Shown: one piece after another, positions 10,701-20,200 of the stretch
Numbering within the stretch: the first letter of the stretch is position 1
Layout: each line of letters starts with the position of its first letter
Assembly (NCBI GenBank): GCA_018398805.1
Contig: JAGFBZ010000174.1
Coordinates: forward strand, 124,001 to 188,000
Length of the DNA: 64,000 nt
From: Hirundichthys speculiger
Taxonomy: Eukaryota > Chordata > Actinopteri > Beloniformes > Exocoetidae
Direction: 5' to 3'
Notes under the pieces: generated by a model
What the model was told of the DNA's origin: nothing
Databases searched by the model: none
The model's input: only the letters and a program-made list of their open reading frames with translations
Translations under genes and position numbers: made by a program

Positions 10701-12386
10701 AAGTTTCCAAGCGCAAGCCTCAAACCTTCAGGATCTGGAGATGATCTGCAGAGAGGAGTGGACGAAAATTACTCCTGATGTGTTTAAACCTAGTCAGCAA
10801 CTACGAGAAACGTCTGACAGCTGAGCTGACAACAAGGGTTTTACCACCAAGTATTAGATCATGTTTTGATACAGCAGCCATTCCCAAACTTCAGAATACC
10901 AAGGCCCAATTTGAAATGTGAAAAATCTCCACGGCCCACCAGAACCTTTAATCACAACTGTGATCAACATCCAGGACCAGGAACCATGATCCGATATTAA
11001 TGTGAGGACCAGGAACCATGATCCGATATTAATGTGAGGAGTCAACAAATAAGGTGACACTTGTCATATTAAGTTAAGATGACAGTAGAATAACACTTAA
11101 TTGGGTTGTTTTACTACTTATTAATGTTTTTTTAATCATGTCATGAATATTTAACAGTAATTAAAAACATATTTAAAAAAGATCGAGGATTTAAAGCACA
11201 TTTGTTTAATTTTAATGACCTCCCATGGCCCACCTGCAGTCCCACGACGGCCCACCAGGGGGCCACGGCCCACACTTTGGGAATCACTGTGCTAGAGGAT
11301 CAAATACTTATTTCCCTTAATGACTTGCAAAATAATTTTTATTTTTCATTTCATGTAATTTTCTCAATATTTTTTTCAATATTCTTTCTATAACTGTTAA
11401 AATAAAGCTGCCATAGACGTCTGAGACTGTTCATTTATTTCTTAGTATGACAACTGCTAAAATCAGCAGGGGATCAAATACATATTTCCTCCACTGTATC
11501 TGTCTGTGTTCAAGATAACTCGGAAAGTTATGGATGGATTTTGATGAAATTTTCAGGAGTTGTCAGAAATGTGAAAAGGAAGAACTGATTTCATTTTTCA
11601 TTTTCTGAGTGCTTTTCTAGTTCTAACATGTATTTCTTACAGGTTTTTATGTCATTTCATGTATTATTTATAATTCATAAAAAAAATTATGTTCTAATTT
11701 TAGGGGGGCTTGGAACAGATTAGAGCATTTACATGGAAAACGCGTCTCTACTTAAGAAGTTTTCAGGTTATGAAACTACTTCCAGAACCAATTAATTTCA
11801 TAAGTAGAGGTCCCACTGTATAAATACAGTCATGGAAAAAATGATTAGACCACCCTTGTTTTCTTCAGTTTCTTGTTCATTTAAATGCCTGGTACAACTA
11901 AAGGTACATTTGTTTGGACAAACATAACAATAACCACAAAGATTGCTCATAAGAGTTTTATTTAAGAGCTGATATCTTACCATTTTCCATGGTTTTCTTG
12001 ATTATAACCTAAATCACTTAAGTTTTTACATCAATAGCTATGGCGTTGTACTGCCATAAACACTGCTTTTATGCATTCAGTGTTTTCTTTTCTGTCTGTT
12101 TTAGTCACATGATGACGTTTAGTGGTACCAGGTATTAAAATGAACAAGAAAGTGAAGAAAAAATGGTGCTCTAATCATTTTTTCCTGACTGTATATGAAT
12201 GATTTGGAGGAAAAGATCAGACAGTCAGGCGGTGACGCCGCCGTCTGCTCACGTGACCGCTCACCGCGCTGTCAGTCAGCTGACGGACACTCCCCCTCCC
12301 TCCCTGCCCCCCCACTCACCGGAGGGTTCGACCCTGGGCAGGAACGACAGGTGTTCTTTATGGTCTTCAGACAGAACCAGCAACAT
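1562..12386 (-). CDS. commd2: COMMD2, COMM domain-containing protein 2 (six exons)
   Basis: COMMD proteins form the Commander complex, which with retriever and CCDC22/CCDC93 recycles endosomal cargo, and they also modulate NF-kB and cullin ligases. I assembled six exons on the minus strand: 12386-12320, 10647-10570, 8688-8606, 8528-8454, 8377-8279 and 1771-1562. All junctions are AG/GT and phases agree, giving 612 nt and 203 residues (human COMMD2 is about 199). The N-terminus MLLVLSEDHKEHLSFLP and helical-domain segments such as VVGEFGRIALEFLRRG and MVQHGVEGLMFLMTESSK match vertebrate COMMD2. The COMM domain starts near the tryptophan of NLEWRLDVQ (about residue 128) and runs to the C-terminal RRILRNIK. 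Introns 3 and 4 are 77 and 76 bp, whereas intron 5 is about 6.5 kb and almost all minisatellite. No frame break is seen, so the gene looks functional. Confidence 0.95.
1772..1980 (-). other. COMMD2 intron 5, unique part beside the acceptor
   Basis: About 200 bp of non-repetitive intron between exon 6 and the 46-bp array. I see nothing in it beyond the acceptor tract. Confidence 0.6.
1981..8211. repeat. 46-bp minisatellite filling COMMD2 intron 5 (about 135 copies)
   Basis: The unit is 46 bp and contains GACCAGACCGGTCCCGG, the 10-bp palindrome CTGGATCCAG and a variable G run after AACTGGTG. Units are nearly identical from 1981 to about 6,500. Beyond that single-base indels, missing segments and variable G runs accumulate. 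The minus strand carries no stop in the consensus, so reading frames of well over 1,000 codons appear. Their peptide only cycles through repeat-derived sequence and lies inside an intron. Confidence 0.97.
8279..8377 (-). CDS. commd2: COMMD2 exon 5
   Basis: 33 codons, from LYQQHHSQVR to EWRLDVQ. The acceptor is ttgtgttgcag and the donor CAG|gtgagcc. It spans the linker and the start of the COMM domain. Confidence 0.95.
8454..8528 (-). CDS. commd2: COMMD2 exon 4
   Basis: 25 codons, ISEVDFLDSVLVLGFSEE and on to ILLQ. The acceptor is cctctgggcag and the donor CAG|gtgacc. Very similar to the human block containing VLGFSEELN. Confidence 0.95.
8606..8688 (-). CDS. commd2: COMMD2 exon 3
   Basis: 83 nt, starting with the last two bases of an Arg codon split with exon 2 and ending TESSKHM before donor gtgagatg. 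The acceptor is ctcgctgacag. It encodes the HGVEGLMFLMTESSK helix. Confidence 0.93.
8689..9154 (-). other. COMMD2 intron 2, unique part
   Basis: Non-coding intron sequence. The only notable item is a 17-base C run at 8944-8960, a likely slippage and sequencing problem. Confidence 0.6.
9155..9801. mobile_element. hAT-type non-autonomous element (MITE)
   Basis: Inverted ends share TAGTGCTGGGYRATATG, followed inside by A/T-rich subterminal ATATCACGATA motifs on the left and CTATCGT motifs on the right. There is no coding capacity. The flanking octamers CTGTGTAG and GTGCATAG agree at only 5 of 8 positions, so the target duplication is weak. This end type is common in fish hAT MITEs; family assignment is from recall. 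Confidence 0.7.
9802..10569 (-). other. COMMD2 intron 2, A/T-rich part
   Basis: Intronic sequence between the hAT MITE and exon 2. No exon, RNA or repeat structure was recognised. Confidence 0.5.
10570..10647 (-). CDS. commd2: COMMD2 exon 2
   Basis: 78 nt encoding VVGEFGRIALEFLRRG and on to KIYEGAA. The acceptor is cttcctccccag and the donor is consensus gtaagacc. An Arg codon is split with exon 3 and phases agree on both sides. Confidence 0.95.
10826..11501 (+). mobile_element. Tc1-like transposon 3' end, split by a hAT insertion
   Basis: Both direct repeats of an IR/DR-type Tc1 terminus are visible: inner GATCAAATACTTATTTCCC near 11,297 and outer GATCAAATACATATTTCC near 11,474, the latter followed by TCCACTGTA. 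The segment left of the hAT copy (10,826-10,874, containing CCAAGTATTAGATCATGTTT) resembles the sequence that normally precedes the inner repeat in fish Tc1 elements. Transposase and the other end are missing. Confidence 0.75.
10875..11289. mobile_element. hAT (Charlie-like) MITE nested in the Tc1 remnant
   Basis: Termini CAGCCATTCCCAAACT and the reverse complement CAGTGATTCCCAAAGTGTGG are typical of hAT-Charlie ends, with subterminal GGCCCAC motifs on both sides. Flanking octamers TGATACAG and TGCTAGAG match at 6 of 8 positions, as expected for a decayed 8-bp duplication. No coding sequence. Confidence 0.75.
11501..11602 (-). mobile_element. RTE-like LINE tail fragment
   Basis: The stretch containing AAGTTATGGATGGATTTTGA and AGTTGTCAGAAATGTGAAAA matches the reverse complement of the longer copies at 55,345-55,796 and 62,358-62,756. 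Family naming (RTE/Expander-type tail) is from recall of fish repeats. Confidence 0.55.
11700..11822 (-). mobile_element. pogo/Tigger-like transposon end
   Basis: Read on the minus strand the sequence begins ACAGTGGGACCTCTACTTA and continues with AATTAATTGGTTCTGGAAG. These are characteristic of Tigger-type terminal regions. Only one end is seen. Confidence 0.5.
11825..12193. mobile_element. Tc1/mariner-type MITE with long inverted repeats
   Basis: A 369-bp element bounded by TA dinucleotides, with about 68-bp imperfect inverted repeats beginning TACAGTCATGGAAAAAATG on the left and TACAGTCAGGAAAAAATG on the right. No open reading frame of note. It lies in COMMD2 intron 1. Confidence 0.8.
12320..12386 (-). 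CDS. commd2: COMMD2 exon 1 with start codon
   Basis: 67 nt. The ATG is at 12386-12384 and the product begins MLLVLSEDHKEHLSFLPRVEPS, aligning residue for residue with the vertebrate COMMD2 N-terminus, so this start is secure. Donor G|gtgagtgg. Confidence 0.96.
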
Positions 12387-12531
12387 TGTGAGCGACGCCG
12401 TCCAGAACCGACACCGACTGAACCCGGAAACCCGCCTGGTCCTCTTCTTCGTCTCTGCTGGTGCCCTTGTTGCTGCGTGACTGCCCCCTGCTGGACAGCT
12501 GCTCAAAGTGTCTGCACACGGATTCCGCTCT
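12387..12531 (-). promoter_or_regulatory. COMMD2 5' UTR and proximal promoter
   Basis: Only about 145 bp of unique sequence separates the COMMD2 ATG from the 42-bp array, so the core promoter must lie here or inside the array. No TATA box was recognised. Confidence 0.45.
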
Positions 12532-13945
12532 GGACCATCTGGAGACTGGTGCTGGAACCAGTTCAGAGATGGATGACCATCTGAAGACAGGTGCTGGAAC
12601 CAGTTCAGAGATGAATGACCATCTGAAGACAGGTGCTGGAACCAGTTCAGAGATGAATGACCATCTGGAGACAGGTGCTGGAACCAGTTCAGAGATGGAT
12701 GACCATCTGAAGACAGGTGCTGGAACCAGTTCAGAGATGGATGACCATCTGAAGACAGGTGCTGGAACCAGTTCAGAGATGGATGATGACCATCTGAAGA
12801 CAGGGTGCTGGAACCAGTTCAGAGATGAATGACCATCTGAAGACAGGTGCTGGAACCAGTTCAGAGATGAATGACCATCTGGAGACTGGTGCTGGAACCA
12901 GTTCAGAGATGGATGACCATCTGAAGACTGGTGCTGGAACCAGTTCAGAGATGAATGACCATCTGGAGACTGGTGCTGGAACCAGTTCAGAGATGAATGA
13001 CCATCTGAAGACAGGTGCTGGAACCAGTTCAGAGATGAATGACCATCTGAAGACAGGTGCTGGAACCAGTTCAGAGATGAATGACCATCTGGAGACTGGT
13101 GCTGGAACCAGTTCAGAGATGAATGACCATCTGAAGACTGGTGCTGGAACCAGTTCAGAGATGAATGACCATCTGGAGACTGGTGCTGGAACCAGTTCAG
13201 AGATGGATGACCATCTGAAGACAGGTGCTGGAACCAGTTCAGAGATGAATGACCATCTGAGACTGGTGCTGGAACCAGTTCAGAGATGGAATGACCATCT
13301 GGAGACTGGTGCTGGAACCAGTTCAGAGATGGATGACCATCTGAAGACAGGTGCTGGAACCAGTTCAGAGATGGATGACCATCTGAAGACAGGTGCTGGA
13401 ACCAGTTCAGAGATGAATGACCATCTGGAGACAGGTGCTGGAACCAGTTCAGAGATGAATGACCATCATCTGAGACTGGTGCTGGAAACCGTTCAGAGAT
13501 GATGACCATCCAGGTGCTGGAACCAGTTCAGAGATGAATGACCATCTGGAGACTGGTGCTGGAACCAGTTCAGAGAGGATGACCATGAGATGGTGCTGGA
13601 ACCAGTTCAGAGATGATGACCATCTGAAGACAGGTGCTGGAACAGTTCAGAGATGATGATGACCATCTGGAGACTGGTGCTGATGAACCAGTTCAGAGAG
13701 ATGATGACCATCTGGAGACTGGGCTGGAACCTGGAACATGGATGACCATCTGAGATGAAGGTGCTGGAACCAGTCAGAGATGAATGACCATGAGATGAGA
13801 ATGTCTGGAACCAGTTCAGAGATGAATGACCATCTGAAGACAGGTGCTGGAACCAGTTCAGAGATGGATGACATGGAGACCAGTTGGAACCAGTTCAGAG
13901 ATGAATGACCATCTGGAGACTGGTGCTGGAACCAGTTCAGAGCCA
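12532..13945. repeat. 42-bp minisatellite upstream of COMMD2 (about 33 copies)
   Basis: The 42-bp unit contains ATGAATGACCATCTGGAGAC and GGTGCTGGAACCAGTTCAG. Being 14 codons long it stays open on both strands, giving runs of MNDHLETGAGTSSE-type peptide. There is no promoter, domain or non-repeat coding sequence around these frames. The left 1 kb is regular. From about 13,490 onward units show deletions and indels. Confidence 0.96.
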
Positions 13946-13980
13946 CGTTTCCTGGACTCTGGATTTCTGTAGAAAACAAG

Positions 13981-14222
13981 ACACAGAAACCAGCGTTTTC
14001 CTTCAGAACCAGCGTTTTCCTTCAGAACCAGCGTTTCCTTCAGAACCAGCGTTTCCTTCAGAACCAGCATTTTCCTTCAGAACCAGTGTTTCCTTCAGAA
14101 CCAGTGTTTTCCTTCAGAACCAGTGTTTTCCTTCAGAACCAGCGTTTCCTTCAGAACCAGTGTTTCCTTCAGAACCAGTGTTTTCCTTCAGAACCAGCAT
14201 TCCCTTCAGAACCAGTGTTTTC
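13981..14222. repeat. 18-19-bp minisatellite (about 13 copies)
   Basis: Tandem units of CAGAACCAGCGTTTTCCTT with T-run length and GC/GT variation. It abuts the degenerate end of the 42-bp array, whose units also contain an AACCAG core. Confidence 0.93.
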
Positions 14223-14274
14223 CTAATTTAATTCTACTTTATTTATCCCCAAAGGGAAACTGATTGCTGCAGTA

Positions 14275-17200
14275 GTTGACCTGATCAGGACTGGATCAGG
14301 ACTAGATCAGGACTGGATCAGGACTGGATCAGGACTGCAGGTGCAGTCAGTAGTTGACCTGATCAGGACTAGATCAGGACTGGATCAGGGGATCAGGACT
14401 GGATCAGGACTGGATCAGGACTGATCAGGACTGCAGTGCAGTAGTTTGACCTGATCAGGACTAGATCAGGACTGGATCAGGACTGGATCAGGACTGGATC
14501 AGGACTGCAGGTGCAGTCATCAGTTGATCCTCAGGACATCAGGACTAGATCAGGACTGGATCAGGACTGGATCAGGACTGCAGGACTGCAGTTGTAGTTG
14601 ACCTGGATCAGGACTGGATCAGGACTGGATCAGGACTGGATCAGGACTGGATCAGGACTGGATCAGGACTGATCAGGACTGGATCACTGGATGACTGCAG
14701 GTGTGTCAGTAGTTGACCTGATTAGGACTGATCAGGACTGGATCAGGACTGGATCAGGACTGCAGGTGCAGTCAGTAGTTGACCTGATCCTGACTGATCA
14801 GGACTGATCAGGACTGGATCAGGAGACTGGATCAGGACTGATCGGACTGACTGGATCTGGATCAGACTGCAGGTGCAGTTGAGTCAGGACTGGACTGATC
14901 AGGACTGGATCAGGACTGGATCAGGACTGGATCAGGACTGCAGGTGCAGTCAGTAGTTGACCTGATCAGGACTGGATCAGAACTGGATCAGGACTGGATC
15001 AGGACTGCAGGTGCAGTCAGTAGTTGACCTGATCAGGACTGGATCAGGACTGGATCAGGACTGCAGGTGCAGTCAGTAGTTGACCTGATCAGGACTGGAT
15101 CAGGACTGGAACAGGACTGCAGGTGTCAGTAGTTGACCTGATAGACTGATCAGGACTGGATCAGGACTGCAGGTGCAGTTAGTAGTTGACCTGATCAGGA
15201 CTGATCAGGACTGGAATCAGGACTGATCAGGACTGGATCAGTGCAGGTGCAGTATTTGACCTGATCAGGACTGGATCAGGACTGGATCAGGACTGATCAG
15301 GACTGCAGGGTGCAGTCAGTAGTTGACCTGATCAGGACTGGATCAGGACTGGATCAGGACTGCAGGTGCAGTCAGTAGTTGACCTGATCAGGACTGGATC
15401 AGGACTGGATCAGGACTGGATCAGGACTGCAGTGCAGTCAGACTGATCAGACTGATCAGGACTGGATCAGACTGGATCAGGACTGGATCAGGACTGCAGG
15501 TGCAGTTAGTAGTTGACCTGATCAGGACTGGATCAGGACTGGATCAGGACTGCAGGTGCAGTCAGTAGTTGACCTGATCAGGACTAGATCAGGACTGGAT
15601 CAGGACTGGATCAGGACTGCAGGTGCAGTCAGTAGTTGACCTGATCAGGACTGGATCAGGACTGGATCAGGACTGGATCAGGACTGCAGGTGCAGTCAGT
15701 AGTTGACCTGATCAGGACTGGACTGGATCAGGACTGCAGATCAGGACTGGATCAGGACTGGATCAGGACTGGATCAGGACTGCAGGTGCAGTCAGTAGTT
15801 GACCTGATCAGGACTGGATCAGGACTGGATCAGGACTGGCAGGACTGGATCAGGACTGGATCAGGACTGGATCAGGACTGCAGGTGCAGTCAGTAGTTGA
15901 CCTGATCAGGACTGATCAGACTATCAGGACTGATCAGGATGGATCAGACTGATCAGGACTGGATCAGGACTGGATCAGGACTGGATCAGACTGCAGGTGC
16001 AGTAGTAGTTTTGACCTGGATCAGGACTGGATCAGACTGGACTGCAGGTGCAGTCATTGATCAGGACTGGATCAGGACTGGATCAGGACTGCAGGTGCAG
16101 TTAGTAGTTGACCTGATCAGGACTAGATCAGGACTGGATCAGGACTGGATCAGGACTGCAAGTGCAGTCAGTAGTTGACCTGATCAGGACTGGATCGGGA
16201 CTGGATCAGGACTGTATCAGGACTGCAGGTGCAGTCAGTAGTTGACCTGATCAGGACTGGATAAGGACTGGATCAGGACTGCAGGTGCAGTCAGTAGTTG
16301 ACATGATCAGGACTGGATCAGGACTGGATCAGGACTGGATCAGGACTGGATCAGGACTGATCAGAACTGGATCAGGACTGGATCAGGATTGCAGGTGCAG
16401 TCAGTAGTTGACCTGATCAGGACTGGATCAGGACTGGATCAGGACTGGATCAGGACTGCAGGTGCAGTCAGTAGTTGACCTGATCAGGACTAGATCAGGA
16501 CTGGATCAGGACTGGATCAGGACTGGATCAGGACTGCAGGTGCAGTCAGTAGTTGACCTGATAAGGACTGGATCAGGACTGGATCAGGACTGGATCAGGA
16601 CTGCAGGTGCAGTCAGTAGTTGACCTGATCAGGACTAGATCAGGACTGGATCAGGACTGGATCAGGACTGGATCAGGACTAGGATCAGGACTGGATCAGG
16701 ACTGGATCAGAACTGGATCAGGACTGGATCAGGACTGCGGGTGCAGTCAGTAGTTGATTTGATCAGGACTAGATCAGGACTGGATCAGGAGTGGATCAGG
16801 ACTGGATCAGGACTGGATCAGGACTGCAGGTGCAGTCATAGATGACCTGATCAGGACTAGATCAAGACTGGATCAGGACTAGATCAGGACTGACTAGATC
16901 AGGACTGGATCAGGACTGTCAGGACCTGCAGTCAGTATTGATCAGACTGATCAGGACTGGATCACTGAGATCAGACAGGATGGATCAGGACTGGATCAGG
17001 ACTGCAGGTGCAGTCAGTAGTTGACCTGATCAGGACTAGATCAGGACTGGATCAGGACTGGATCAGGACTAGATCAGGACTGGATCAGGACTGGATCAGG
17101 ACTGCAGGTGCAGTCAGTAGTTGACCTGATCATGACTAGATCAGGACTGGATCAGGACTGGATCAGGACTGGATCAGGACTGGATCAGGACTGCAGGACT

Positions 17201-20200
17201 GCAGGTGCAGTCAGTAGTTGACCTGATCAGGACTGATCAGGACTGGATCAGGAGGACTGGATCAGGACTGGATCAGGACTGGATCAGGACTGCAGGTGCA
17301 GTCAGTAGTTGACCTGATCAGGACTAGATCAGGACTGGATCAGGACTGATCAGGACTGGATCAGGACTGGATCAGGACTGGATCAGGACTGGATCAGGAC
17401 TGCAGGTGCAGTCAGTAGTTGACCTGATCAGGACTGGATCAGGACTGGATCAGGACTGGATCAGGACTGGATCAGGACTGGATCAGGACTGGATCAGGAC
17501 TGCAGGTGCAGTCAGTAGTTGACCTGATCAGGACTAGATCAGGACTGGATCAGGACTGGATCAGGACTGGATCATGGATCAGGACTGCAGGTGCAGTCAG
17601 TAGTTGACCTGATCAGGACTGGATCAGGACTGGATCAGGACTGGATCAGAACTGGATCAGGACTGCAGGTGCAGTCAGTAGTTGACTGGATCAGGACTGG
17701 ATCAGACTGGATCAGGACTGCAGGTGCAGTCAGTAGTTGACCTGATCAGGACTGGATCAGGACTGGATCAGGACTGGATCAGGACTGGATCAGGACTGGA
17801 TCAGGACTGCAGGTGCAGTCAGTAGTTGACCTGATCAGGACTGGATCAGGACTGGATCAGGACTGGATCAGGACTGCAGGTGCAGTCAGTAGTTGACCTG
17901 ATCAGGACTAGATCAGGACTGGATCAGGACTGGATCAGGACTGGATCAGGACTGGATCAGGACTGGATCAGGACTGGATCAGGACTGGATCAGGACTGGA
18001 TCAGGACTGCAGGTGCAGTCAGTAGTTGACCTGATCAGGACTGGATCAGGACTGGATCAGGATCAGGACTGGATCAGAGGATCAGGTGCAGTCAGTAGAT
18101 CAGGACTTGACCTGATCAGGACTGGATCAGGATGGATCAGGATCTGGATCTGGATCAGGACTGCAGGTGCAGTCAGTAGTTGACCTGATCAGGACTAGAT
18201 CAGGACTGGATCAGGACTGGATCAGGACTGAGTTCAGGACTAGATCAGGACTGGATCAGAACTGGATCAGGACTGGATCAGGACTGCAGGGTGCAGTCAG
18301 TAGTTGACCTGATCAGGACTAGATCAGGACTGGATCAGGACTGGATCAGGACTGGATCAGGACTGCAGGTGCAGTCAGTAGTTGACCTGATCAGGACTGG
18401 ATCAAGACTGGATCAGGACTGGATCAGGACGGATCAGGACTGGATCAGGACTGGATCAGGACTGGATCAGGACTGGATCAGGACTGCAGGTGCAGTCAGT
18501 AGTTGACCTGATCAGGACTGGATCAGGACTGGATCAGGACTGCAGGTGTCAGTTGATGACCTGATCAGGACTGATCAGGACTCAGATCAGGACTGGACTG
18601 GATCAGGACTGCAGGTGCAGTCAGGTTGCAGTCAGACTGATGACTGATCAGGACTCAGGATCAGGACTGGATCTGGATCAACTGGATCATGACTGGATCA
18701 GGACTCAGGACTGATCACTGGATCCTGGATCAGGACTGGATGGATCAGGACTGATCAGGACTGGATCAGGACTGGATCAGGACTGGATCATGACTGGATC
18801 ATGGACTGATCGGGGACTGCAGGTGCAGTCAGTAGTTTGACCTGATCGGACTGGATCAGGACTGAGATCAGGACGGATCAGGACTGGATCAGGACTGGAT
18901 CAGGACTGGATCAGGACTGCAGGTGCAGTCAGTGATTGACCTGATCAGGACTAGAGATCAGGATCAGGACTAGATCAGGACTGGATCAGGACTGCAGGTG
19001 CAGTCAGTAGTGATCAGGATCAGGACTGATCAGGAGGACTGGATCAGGACTGGATCAGGACTAGATCAGGACTGGATCAGGACTCAGGATCAGCAGCAGT
19101 CATGTTGATCTGACCTGATCGGACTGGATCAGACTGGATCAGGACTAGATCAGGACTGGGACTGGATCAGGACTGGATCAGGACTGATCAGGTGCAGTCA
19201 GTAGTTGACCTGATCAGGACTAGATCACAGGACGGATCAGGACTGATGATCAGACTGGATCAGGACTGGATCAGACTGCAGGTGCAGTCAGGAGTCATGA
19301 CTGATCAGGACTGGATCAGGACTGGATCAGGACTGCAGGTGTCAGTAGTTCAGACTGATCAGGACTGGATCAGGACTGATCAGGACTGGATCACTGGATC
19401 AGACTGATCAGGACTGGATCAGGACTGGATCAGGATCAGGATCATGATAGATCAGGACTGGATCAGGACTGGATCAGGACTGGATCAGGACTGATCAGGT
19501 GCAGCAGTCAGTAGTTGACTGACAGACTGATCAGGACTGAGATCAGGACTGGATCAGGACTGGATCAGGACTGCAGGTGGCAGGTCAGTAGTCATTACTG
19601 ACCTGATCAGGATCAGGACTGGATCAGGACTGGATCAGGACTCGGATCAGATCAGGACTGGTCAGGACTGCAGGTGCAGTCAGTAGTGACTTATCAGGAC
19701 TGATCAGGGGACTGGATCAGGATCAGGATGACTGGATCAGGACTGGATAGGATCAGGACTGGATCAGGACTGGATCAGGACTGGATCAGGACTGCAGGTG
19801 CAGTCAGTAGTTGACCTGATCAGGACTAGATCTAGACTGGATCGGGACTGGATCTGATCAGGACTGGATCAGGACTGCAGGTGCAGTCAGTAGTGATCAG
19901 ACTGATCAGGACTGGATCAGGACTCAGGACTGATCAGGACTCATCAGGGATCAGGACTGGATCAGGATCAGACTGGATCAGGACTGCAGGTGCAGTCAGT
20001 AGTTGACCTGATCAGGACTGGATCAGGACTGGATCAGGACTGGATCAGGACTGCAGTGCAGTCAGTAGTTGACCTGATCAGGACTAGATCAGGACTGGAT
20101 CAGGACTGGATCAGACTGGTCAGGACCTGATCAGGGACTAGATCAGGACTGGATCAGGACTGGATCAGGGGATCAGGACTGGATCAGGACTGCAGGTGCA

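Noticed and set aside
12461..13502. MNDHLETGAGTSSE repeat protein
   Set aside because: No non-repeat coding flank, and it overlaps the COMMD2 upstream region. The frame follows from the 42-bp unit length.
12532..13945. CRISPR array
   Set aside because: Repeats are head to tail without unique spacers, in vertebrate DNA.
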